Source of the DNA: Ascidia mentula
Lineage: Eukaryota > Chordata > Ascidiacea > Phlebobranchia > Ascidiidae
DNA: 64,000 nucleotides
Reading direction: 5' to 3'
Assembly (NCBI GenBank): GCA_947561715.1
Contig: OX387204.1
Location: 17,675,001-17,739,000 of the forward strand
Shown one piece after another: positions 12,501-24,300 of this stretch. Under the pieces are notes generated by a model. It searched no databases. It worked only from the letters and a program-made list of their open reading frames with translations, and was not told where the DNA came from. The first letter of the stretch is position 1, and each line of letters begins with the position of its first letter. A program made the translations under genes and the position numbers.

Positions 12501-15500
12501 GAATTGTCGTTGGTTTTGTGCAAGCATTTTAGTCCGTTCCACTGGTTTTTAAGCGAAAAAGTTCATGGCGCGTTTATGTTGCTATGGATCTTTTTATTGA
12601 TTGTAATGTTTGTTTTCGCTTGAAGTATCTTGTCAATCACCATCAACATGCAGTTCGCTTTTCGTCACGTAGTGAAGTGGGTAAAATATTTTACACCTGT
12701 ATTTGGACTCTAATTAATCATTTCAATAGTTGTGGGTCCGCAAGTGCGTAGTGCAAGCAACTACGACACGTTTCTATTATCACCCATGCACCCATGGCCG
12801 TCTATTGAATCGATAAACGAGTGCTATCAAATGTGGTGTACGTGACGTGGCGTGCCTTGGGTGCTGGTATGCAGACCAACCTGCTTAACATTCCAACAAC
12901 CGCGGTCACCGCTGGGTGATCTTCACCTTCTCGCAAATTTCGAAAATGAAGTCACGCCCCCACGAGTATGACTCATCGCTACCGTCATAAACTCGCATGG
13001 CAGTGACGAATGTCAATGGTCTATTTGTTGTGTGTTAGCGGAAAGTAGCAGTTTTGTTGGGATAGTTTCTAGCTTAATTTGGTAGATCGTGAAATGTGCT
13101 TCCAGACGACCCAGTAATCCACTTGATTTTATCGTTTTTTGTGAAAGTCAACGTGACGGCGATTCTCGGCAGATCGTGATGAAAGTTGTTGAAGTTGTGT
13201 TTGTGATTTCGGCGAACTTGTGGTAAAGTTGCGCCACGTTTCCTAAAGAGATCTTGGCAACTGACCTTATTTGTCTTATAAATGGCGCCTGGTGGTTCAC
13301 AGCGCACAAACATATTGTGCTCAGTTCACAAAAGCTGCGCAATAAATGCGAATATAATTGATCAATTTTTCACGACTATTTGTTTTCATCCACTGGACAG
13401 TTTTTATACAAATGAATGGATATTGATTTCATGAGCAAACTAGTTGTTGTCTGATGTCACTGAGATTTCAATATTGCCACCAAAAGATTTTCACATATCA
13501 GTAAAACAAGACAAGCATTTGGGTGCAAAATATCTTGAGTTAATAACTTTGAAAAGGAAAGCCAAAGCTAGGATGCTGTTAATCATATTCCAAGGAAAGG
13601 TTTCCAACTCATACTATCCTATTGTTGGGTTTCCCTTTTAAAGACAAGCATTTTTTCAAAAATATAAGCTGTTTTTTCTTAAATTGGCTTAGACTGTGGA
13701 TGCAGCACAAAAGTGTGTAGTTTTACTTTCCTTACTTACGTATTGTAGTCCACGTTAAGTAAAATGGAGTCCTGATTTTTTAAGAAACGCTTTAGTTTGA
13801 CACCTACGGCGTTTTTCCCCATGCGCATTGTTTCTGTGGGAGATTGTGATCACTTCACACCGCAATGAATCTCAGCGAGAAAGTGGAACCTGGATACGGA
13901 TCTTTCTAAGTTGGTTGGTTTCAAGTCATGGACTTCACACGTTACCGCAGACGAGCATAGAAACGTTTCTAGACACACTGACCACCCCAGGGCCATTATA
14001 GCCCAAGACAAGTGGACGCCTCCGCCGTAAATATTTGCTCAAGGCCCGGCCATTCGACGAGATATGACCCGATGGCTGTTAACCTCCTCACGACGTGAAA
14101 CCTTGCAACGTGTGTCAAGTGAACGCGATGAGGCGTTAAACCGTTCACACCAGGACTCAGATCGTCTCGCTTTGATCACTAGAATGTTTCCATTCGGGCC
14201 CGCCTAATTGGGTCTACGGTAGGCACGGTAGCAGTCAGAGGGGTGAACTTTCCTGAGCCTGCCTGTTGACGGTGGCAGTGACCGTAACTAATCCTGGACT
14301 GTGCGGTCCTTTCACGCCTCTCGACCCCATGTTGCGATGATATACGAGTAATCTCGTTAGGGCGCCGAAGCACAGGATTGAATAAAATTTGCCGAGCACT
14401 CAAGTCTCCCCTTTGATGGTCGGATCTTTGACTTTTTGAACGATTGCAAGTTAGCCGATGTTTGACCGTGGCTTAGGTTTGAAGCTGAACTCGTTCAAGC
14501 AGAAATGTTTGATGTGAGGTATGGTGGCGGTTTTGCTTAGTAGCGAGACATTTGTTCACATTTTAAACCCAGTTATAATTTAGGTGTTTACTTCTTTTAA
14601 GATTGTTGGTGTATTTAGGGAAAAGAATTTGTTTGTCTGGGCAACAGCTTTTAGAAAGCTGAAAAAGGTCTTTTCTATGTTTTAGTAATAAGCCAAAAAA
14701 ATGTTTTTCTTGATATTTTTATTTTATGTTGTAAAACATTTTAGGGGTTGCTGTAAAAGGTACCATATGGGATGATTAAGATTGTGATCTTTAATATATT
14801 CGTGAGAAAGAATATGAAATTCTGTTTCAAAGTAAACGCATTTTAACGGACCAACTTCACCTGCAAAGTAAAGTTTACTTTCAAACTAATTTTGTAAGGT
14901 AGCATTAGACACAGTCAGCACAATTCCTGTGTACAACACAATAACCTCTTATGTGCCCGCGCGAAGTATTCCACCCACAAAAAGCAAGAGAAGTCATTCG
15001 ATACTGTGAGCCCTTTGTGGAGAACCCTACGCTCGCAAGTCCGCCGGTAAATATTAAATCAGGTGAAATCCTTCTCTGCTCACAATTATCTTGACAAACC
15101 TCACTACTGAACAATCGATCAAGGCGGGTGTGGACCACCAAGACTGTCTCGGTTCAGAAACCCGACCCCTGAAAGCTCCCAAACCAGCAGCAAGGAGTCT
15201 ATATATGGCTTTGTTTTTGCAGAACGATTTAATTGGCTGTTCATGTGATTGTAAGGGATTCAGTATTGCGCACTTTTGGATGATAAGCATTGGGGTGGCG
15301 AAATATCAACTTTGAGTTGCGTTTTAAGTTTGTGTTGGTGGCTTGCCAACTTTGCGAAAATGATGATTTATTATTGTAAATACTATGCTACAAAGCTAAT
15401 GCTATCGTATGTGAAATCGCCCCTTGTCCCTTTTAACATTTTAATCGACTGGTTTATTTTCCAGAACTGTTTTTTTGTGAGGTGGAAGTAGACCATCCCC

Positions 15501-15929
15501 AAAATGTTAGGGTTTTGGAATGAAACCAAATAAGCAAAGTTTGGGGAAATGCACAAAAAAACACAAAAGTTGTGAAATAGGGAAGTTGTGAATTTTTACG
15601 CTTGTCAACAAACAGAACCAAAGAAAAAATGCAACAAATCCATAACAATGCAACATTTTACTGCAATACAAGGTATTTTTGTGAAATGTTATGTTTTTTT
15701 TAGGAGTAATTAAAATTAAAAATATCTCTACAAAAACAATCAATAAACAAGTAAGAAATGCTGGTATTTAGAAAACATGATTTTTATAACGTTGATTAAC
15801 ATTTCCATTGCTCGGATTATACCAGTGTTTTACCTGGGAATGTCGTCTTATATACATATGTGCCTGATGCCTTTTGTCAGCACAGTCTGAAGTAAATCAG
15901 CTCTGTGTTGGCGGCTGTATGGTTTACAC
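9588..15929. other. Intergenic, no supported gene
   Basis: Mostly AT-rich. Two GC-richer patches, about 11,040-11,400 and 13,800-14,400, hold short frames on both strands. One starts at ATG 11205 and encodes 63 residues beginning MEAPAAGFTACC, rich in Arg, Ser and Phe like a mitochondrial presequence; nothing supports it further. A run of G occurs at 12,245-12,254. Confidence 0.5.
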
Positions 15930-16370
15930 TAGTGATGCACCGAAACAGCATTTTTATTTTTTTATTTGGCCGAAACCGAATATTCGGTAAAACTTGCCGA
16001 TAAAACGAAACTAAGTTTAGTATCCATCTCTTTAAACGCAATAAAATTAAACAAAACATGTGCTGGATTAGAACTATTCCTACCAAACAGCCTTTTTTGG
16101 CACTTAAAGAATAGCCTCGACTGCTGTACCAACTGCTTAAATTGATGTTCATCATTTCGGTGACAATAAACAAATAAAACTAACATATTCGTATAGTTTG
16201 AACAATAATTCTAATCTATAATAAACTTTGCGTATTTTCGTTGCATGCAGTAAAAAAGTTTCGGTTTCCGCCAAATTGTGCCAAAATATTCGGTCTAAAC
16301 CGAATGATTATAAAAACCTTAAATTCGGCAAAATAAATTCGGCATACCGAACTTTCGGTGTATCCGTATA
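15930..16370. mobile_element. Non-autonomous hAT element, copy 1 (441 bp)
   Basis: Ends are TAGTGATGCACCGAAA on the left and the inverted counterpart TTTCGGTGTATCCGTATA on the right. It is flanked by an 8-bp target duplication differing at one base, GTTTACAC (15922-15929) and GTTTACAT (16371-16378), as expected for hAT transposons. Sub-terminal CCGAA motifs repeat in both orientations. No transposase frame is present. A diverged copy lies at 52,114-52,470. Confidence 0.88.
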
Positions 16371-18207
16371 GTTTACATTACCTGCACGTTTCGCATGCTG
16401 CAGACCGGCGTCTGCGTATTTTAAAACTGAAAGCTTGACATAGTACAGAGTATATCTTTATATTAATCTCCGCTTAAGTTTCATGTACTGGCGGTTTGCT
16501 GTGTAAGCAGCGTGTTATTGAGCGACAAGCTCTAGGTCACGTTCACAGCGACTATTTAATGCCCAGGCCATCTCGCATAAGTTGTTACTGGACCTGAAAC
16601 AGACTTAGTGCGATATGTTGTCAAGAATATAGACTCTAAAAACGTTGCTTTAGCGATTGAGGTTTGTTGATTTTTATTCAGAAAGCAGGTTATGAATTTA
16701 TGCGGTTTATTATGATGGAGAACTAGTGTGCATGGTATATGTAGTGAGCAATAAATCTTTAAAACAAACAGTAAAACCCATGCAACTGCCAAGAAATTCA
16801 TTTTTAAGACATTTCAATTGTAGATACAATTATTCTCACTGTGAAATGCATTTAGACGTGTCAATTGTAACTAGTCCTACAATTATTCTCAAAGGCACTT
16901 CACATTGAGAGTTATTGTATTTACAATTAAAACGTCTGAAAAATGAATTTTTTAGCTGTCACATAAGCTTTAATGTTTGTTTAAATATTTATAAAACCGT
17001 GAATTATGTTCCTACTATATTTGGCCATACATTTGGTTTAATATCTCAGGTTTATCCACTGAATGAAAATAAAAACGTTTATTACAGTGGTGTTGTGTTT
17101 TTTTACCAATTGCTATGCAACCAACCATTAATTTTAATAGGTTTTCTGAAAAACCTTAATTCTTGATTGATTTATTGCTCAGTAATCTGATTCTCATTTC
17201 TATAACTTCTTTGTTTGTTGTTCCAGATGCACACAACAGAAAAGATAAATTTAAAAAAGAAAAAAAGTGGGTTTGTTGAAAATGAAGCAAATGTTGAGTG
17301 GGCTGCAAAAATGCTGCCATCAAAACAATATCAGGTGTAACAAAATCATTTTCAAATGGATTATTTCAACATAGTGAGACAACCTGTGCTGTCAGTTTTC
17401 AAGCCATTCATGAGTATATGAAGATGCAGTCCTCCATGCCCCTCCCTACATAACTCCACGACGATGGTGGCCTGTTTGAGAAGGCAAAAGAGAAACTGTC
17501 CTTTTAGTTTTTAACGCTTTCGTAACATAAAGTATTGTTACGTGTGAAACGCCGCGTTTAAGTGCGTTTATTTGTTTGTCAATTATCATTGCCTTTATGT
17601 CTGAAACCGTTTGTTGATGCTGGCACTTTATAAACTATTGCCGTTTTTAGTGCTAAAAACATTGACATGTTTTGTTTGTTTGAGGCGTAAAACATATTTA
17701 TGTTCTCTGCAGAAATATGAGCCAGTCTCTTTATTCACAGAATTGTGATGTTTATTATATGTGCAAAAAAGCCATAATAATCATTGTAAGCTGTAGACAA
17801 GCGTGCAGACTGTTACCAGTTGCACACCTATGCTGTTTATATTTTAGTAAATTTAAAATAATGGCATTTTTTTCTGCAATCAACTTTCATCCAAATATCG
17901 ATATGGTGTGCGATTGACAGCCTGCCAGTGGCCTTTGGATTTTAAAATGATCAAGTTTTTTCATTCTTTAATCACAACTATTGCTTTCTGTTGTTTTGTT
18001 TACGCTCACTGAATAAATCTTGTGAACTTTCTCCAACCAAATTCAGTGCTTGAGACGAAGTGCAACGCGCATGTATTTATTACCGCTCGAAAGTCACTCA
18101 CAATCGCCGATAAATAAACTGCGAAAAATCACGAAAAATTCATCACAATGAAGCGAGCAAAGCAGGGGACGTGTCATATAAGCCAATATAGGAAATAATA
18201 TGCTGAA
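16371..18207. other. Gap downstream of OSR with an exon-like fragment
   Basis: No supported gene. At 17,227-17,334 (+) an open segment of 36 codons sits between TTGTTCCAG and a GTGTAA donor, and a further open-looking stretch follows around 17,380-17,480 but is broken by stops. This resembles a decayed gene or transposon fragment; no family recognised. Confidence 0.35.
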
Positions 18208-18213
18208 TTTATT
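18208..18213 (-). promoter_or_regulatory. Likely OSR poly(A) signal
   Basis: AATAAA on the - strand, 174 bases past the OSR stop; another lies at 18,076-18,081. Confidence 0.5.
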
Positions 18214-18386
18214 TTGCACACACAGCCATGAAAGCCCCAACTTCACGTTTGTTGTATCATAGCAATTATAAAATTAATTAGGAATCGAATCAGAATCGGT
18301 TAAAGGCGAGTGCTGCAATGTCATCAACTAAAGTAAAAATTCACTAAAATCAACCGAAGTAAATCTCCACCAAATATAAAGGCGAT

Positions 18387-21300
18387 TCAACTATTAACCG
18401 ACACATCGATTGTTTCCTCGCTGTCAGCACTAAGCGCAATCGTAGGCTGTGAAGTGTGACGAATTAAGTCTAACGATTGTAGCCTCGTGGCTACGTCACA
18501 AAATGGCGGTACGGTTGCTGCCGGGTGCTCTTCGCCTGTGACGTCATTTTGACAATGGGTCGCCATGTGACGTTTGAGGTCGCAGTTCCGCCGGAAAACT
18601 TTTCTGCGAACATAAGGTTATCTGTAAGAAACTATTGGGTGAATATTTTGGTATTGCATAAACTTTATACACAGTCACGTGATGATATGCAAAAGTTGAG
18701 TATTTGGTGCGTACAGACAACAGCCTAGCAAAAACGCAAGAAAACCCAAACTCTCCATTCAAACGCCAGACTTGGAAAATCATTGCTTACTGCAGTAAAT
18801 GTAGCAAACAGGAATTAAAGACGTTATGTAATTTGTAAAACCGCAAAGCGCAAACTATGGCTGAACAGCCAAAGTAGCATATCCTTAAATAGTTTGTTGA
18901 ATATTTATCGCCGTGTGGGCGTTTTTACTTCATTATCCTGATGAAGGTTTGTTGTATAACAACCGAAACGTCGAACAAACAAGTTTTTCTTTTGCCAGAA
19001 GAGCTTTTAATTACTAAATAGCATATCCTTATTGTGTAGGTTTCTCAAAATAGCCCACCCCAAAACTGTTTCGTATTCACGCGCCATTAAACAATAGTTG
19101 CACAGGCCAAACACAAGAGAAACTCCAAGGCCGCTGTAAGTTTGTAGTTTATAATTTGTGTCTTGCGCGTTGATCTTTAATTTGTCCTGTTCCAAAAATT
19201 ACATTGTTTCATTTTTAAACTTGACCTAAAGATTCCTGAAAGCAACTTTATCGTGATGTTTTTTTTTTCAATTAATCGCATGGATCTAATATTGAACAGT
19301 TTATGTTGCCTACCTACATGCTGAGCACTGGAAAGGTTTAATGGAGGTGTGTGTCAGGGCATGGGTCTTGAGGTTGCTTCTTTGGTTGAAACTCTTTCCG
19401 CAGGTAGTGCATTGAAATGGGGCTTCCTGAAGTGAAATGGTAACATTATATGAAAGTTATGAACTCTTGTTGGGCAAGCGATGGTAGGCTATTGCAGGAT
19501 CTAGGTGATTTTTACCTCATACTAAAAAGTAAATCATCTTGTTTTACCTTCAAATGTAGAGTTCTATGTACGGCGAGTGTACGCGACTGGCAGAAACCTT
19601 TACCGCAGTGTGAGCATCTGAAAGGCTTTTCCTTGCTGTGTATGTACCTGCAAAACGCATGAACACATTTTCAAACATTTCAGTCAAGTTCAAATGTTTT
19701 AAATTGCCTACATAATGATTGCTATTATCGCTAAAAAGATTAAAGGGTATTTATTTTCAAGTGTTTGGTGCAGACTTTTTCTGCTTCTTGTTCATGAAGG
19801 ATTGCGGTATAAAAGCAGTCAACCTGCTTGCTGGCGGTTATCCCAGCTGTGCTTATATATGACACAGTAGCAGTTTGGCCGCATCGCAACCTTGTAATTT
19901 CGGGCTAACAAAAGTCAGGTCTGGAGCAAGTGCAGCTTTCAAGTTCACCATCTGAACCGTAATTGCCGCACGCCGACTTACGAGTTATGCCCTAACGACA
20001 AAACCGGTTTTAAATTACACTGGCAAGAATGCTTCTCTGTTGCACTAAACGCTTTTTCGTATCGATTTGCAAAATGCAGTTGCCGATAAATGCACAAACG
20101 CACCAGATTAACTTGCGTATTTCAAAAAGCAGTATGGCATTATTTTTTAATTGTCCTCATTACATTAAAATCTGATTAGGGCACTCAACTGCGAATAACT
20201 TTAAAAAAGGAACGTACAGTGCAGCATGTAGGTCTCCTTCTATATCTTACACCACAAACTCAAAAATCTGCCCACATGTCACCTGGAGAAAACTCGGCCC
20301 TGTTCGACTCTATAAACTAACCGTCGCCAACAGTTATGGTTCACAACGACATAAGATATGATAGACCTACTGTTTGTTCCCTCAAGGCAAGTTGCGCAAC
20401 ATTACCAACAGGGCAAGATCCAACTGTTCTACAACCCACAATGAAGTTTGAAACAAAGAATGTTTTGTGCCCAACTAATGTTGCAACATACATACAATGT
20501 TATTGGTTAATCCTCGGAAAGTAACCATTTATTGCCAATATGTTTTATTGCATGATCGCAAGACGTGTACTGTCTTCAGGTAACAACGGTACATTGTATA
20601 TGTAAATTCAAAATGGCGTCTGAAGGACGCAGGAAGCGCCATTTGCATCTTTTACATTCAAAACACAATTAATTGGCCATGATTTGGGATTAATGGTGAT
20701 TCCCTGTAATAAACAAATATTTTAGCGGCATTAAGTTTTGTATGGCAATATACGTTTAACACTAGGTGACTAAAATTAATTTCCAAGGAATAATTTATTT
20801 TGTGGCTATATTTGCAATTAATTATAAACGAATAGCTGTTTAATATTTAATTTAATTTCTTGCTCCCCTATTATAAAAAAAACTTTGCTTTTGTTTGCTA
20901 ACAATGCATGAACATGCACAATCGTACATGTTGTTGTTGTTTAGAATGTAGATTTTTTGTATTCAGGAATCATTTAATTGAATGAAAACGAGCCAGTCTA
21001 GAGTCGTTTTATCAGTCTGCAACAAGAATTTAAATTTGAAGCTGGTTCAGCCACTAATTAAAGAGCGGCTTGGGAGGTAAATGTTGTTGGTGTTCCAAAG
21101 TTAAACCACATAATTGTTTTGGTTTTGAGTAAATTGCTATGTTCACGTAAATTTAATTGTCATACTTCAGTATTGTGGATGTTACTTGTAACAAACTCTC
21201 TATCTAAGTAAAGCCAAACTAGTTGGCACCGGTACAGTGCTTTGAATATATGCACAGGCCATCAGGCAACCAGTAAGCAAACTGTACACAAGCTAAAACT

Positions 21301-24300
21301 TTTCGCAGTTGACAGCTTGTTGATTTAAATCTGCCACTTGCACATCAGTTTGGGCGTTGTTCGATCAGTTACTGCGTTTCTGAGTGTACGTATGTCAAGC
21401 GATATTATGAGACCATTTTTGCTGGCAGTCGGATAGCATTTATGATTATGCTGATATTGGGCTCTGTGATGTAACAACAAATCTTAGATCTTGTTCGGAA
21501 TTGAATGAATTGGCATTGCTGGAGCTTTAATATATTTTCTTCATCTGTCGCAAAAATCTGAGAAGCGAAATCCATTACATTTCAAAAATAGAAGATTTGT
21601 GTCGTGTAAAATCGTTTTTAGCTTGAAAGAGGAATAAAAATAACTTCCTAATCCATATTTGCCCCTAACGACCTTGAAAATTTAGGTCTTTACTGTTTAC
21701 ATAAAAGCCACCTAATATCTTGTGGCGCGCGGGGCGCCAATCATAACATCATCATGTTTATTTGATGGCATTAAATAGAAGGCAGAACGACCGTCTGGCT
21801 TTGTAAGCAATGGCGTTAAAGGCAAGACACGGCACAGCTAAAAAAAGCGCCTATCGACGACAAGTTTTTACGTGGTTTAAAAATATTATATTTAGCGCTA
21901 AAGCACAGTAGCGATGCGACGCCCGAAGCTACTGATATTCGGAAACGCGAGGCGATCGCATTGGCCAAGTACAAAATCTAGGTCATAAATTCACAACCCA
22001 GTACCGACTAACCCGCCGAATGCCGCAATGACGATGCATATTTTTGATTCGTCTCACCGGCGGCTCGCTACTTCCACCAAACCAGTTGGCAATGTCTTTT
22101 ACGAAGCCAGACAGCATTGGTAATTGCTTTCACCACCATAACCGGAACAACGTGTTCGCAGCTTTTCGTACTGCGCTTTGGTCTACAATTGTCATAAAAA
22201 TCATGAGTTTTTTATGTTGCGCTGGGTCGTTGCGATGCCGGCTCAGACAGACAGCCTCGGGCTAACAGGAACAAAAACCGGTGCGTTGAGCTGGCTGATT
22301 AACGCCCTCTTCCCGGAAATTTCCACAATGGTTTCATTTCGTACCTGCTCGAAATGAGTTTAAAAGTGCGCTGTGCCGCAAATTCCGACCGGCACAGACT
22401 AACGCTTCTGTGCATGCCAAAACCGCAAAAAATTGTATATGCTCTGAATTTAGGCTTTTAAAGGGTATTGAGTTTAAAATTTAAGGCCAAAAGATTTCCT
22501 TACAAAATTATTTTCTTTGAATAGTTGCTAAGTACATTTTGTTTTCTTCAAAAAAATGATTTTCTGCACGGTAGCGACAGTATTTTGACAAAGGTATCTC
22601 TTCCGCTGATTTGCATGTAAGTTAGAGATCAGGCGAAAGATGTCTAACGTCATATTTTACCACGGCGGAATGTGTCATGTGTCTGCTATCAATGCAAACA
22701 TGATTTCAAAACGATTAGGTTAACTAGCGGTATGTTATGGAAAAAAATATTTGTTAAACTTTTAACGTTGAGGTATTGTGTGCAAACTTGAATTAATACA
22801 CGTATGTTTTTGCATGACAACTAATTTCAGTGTTTACAAAAATTCTTTAAACAGATCGCTTTTGACGTACACGCATAAATTAACTGGAACATAAGTTATT
22901 CTTCATGTGACTGGAACATAAATTATTCTTCAATTAGGGTTCCCATTTATAACAAAAATCGCCTGCGAAGTCTATCGTTAGCACACAAAAATCGTATATT
23001 ACAAATTGCGACCGTTCTGCAGTGAAAGTAATTGATTTGAGTGTTTAAATTATGTCCATGTTGGCTATGTTTAGAGTTTTGCGAGGAAGCAACGTTTTTT
23101 AGGCACAATCGTGATCGAAAAATGAAAGAAAAAAGACCGTTCCATTGGGATTGTGGACAACCTCGATCGGATTGAACCATTAACCTATCTACAGATTTCA
23201 ATGCTTATTAACGTTACACTGAAGGTCAAATTCCGTCGTCATGACTTCGTGTCAATATTTGACGCAGAACGGTTAGCGATTACGAGAGTTATCCCTCGGT
23301 TTGGGTTTGGGTTTGTTGGCAGTGAAGCTTTTTAGTGTGATCTTGAGCGGCGTGAGTTGGTTTTTGAATAATCCTAGGTACCTATGTTTGTTTTTGTTCG
23401 TGCCATGCAAAAACGTCACCTGATTTTATAAATATAATTAAATTCGGAATTCGTGGCCGGAATTACGCCTTCTGACGGACGTGTGGCAGTGTCGTAGGTA
23501 GCAAGATGTCTCATGCACTTTGCCAAGCGATTAGTTCAACGAAATTTCATTTTTTTGTGTGTTGAATTGTGTAAATACACAGAGCAATGTTTAACCGATG
23601 AAGAACACGTGGTATTGGTCACTTACGTACACACTGCTGTTTCGGGGGGATATTTGTACCTCTAGCGGCAAATTTTGTTGTTTGGAAATTATTTCACAAT
23701 ATTTATTTTTTTGTTTCTGAAATGCCTCTCGAATAGAGTTTATTGAAATAACGAAAAAATCCTGACACAAGGACAGTTCTTATATCGGAAGGCGCAAAGT
23801 TGCGTGGTTTGTTTTTTCCTCGCACGGTAAAGTATATAAAGTTGACGAGCCTGTTGCCTCCACCCAACTGTCGTAATGGAAAATAAATATGTAATCACAC
23901 TAGAGATCCTGTCTCCGGTTGTAATGTCCTTAAAACGACCATTTCATGAGAGTCGAAAATGCTTGGCGTGTTTTAGCTGCTAATCCCAAAAGAGCAAAGA
24001 CGAAAATAGAACTCATTTGCCCAAATAAACAAACAGTAGATTTTAAATGGAAAAAATACAAGATTATATGTCGTAGATTCGGTTTGTGTGCGTTTTGATG
24101 TACACCGCAAAAATATATTATGGTTTTGTAATTTTTGCAAGCTTGTTATGCTTGCTACGCTCAGTAACGTTTTCGTGCGTTTTTAATATTTTTGGAAGAA
24201 ATATTTGTTTGTGCAGAACGCCCTGTTTTCAAATTTTCCGCTCCCGATTCGATTGACAACAAGGACATGTCAGTATTTGGGCGATTTTTGTATGATCCAA

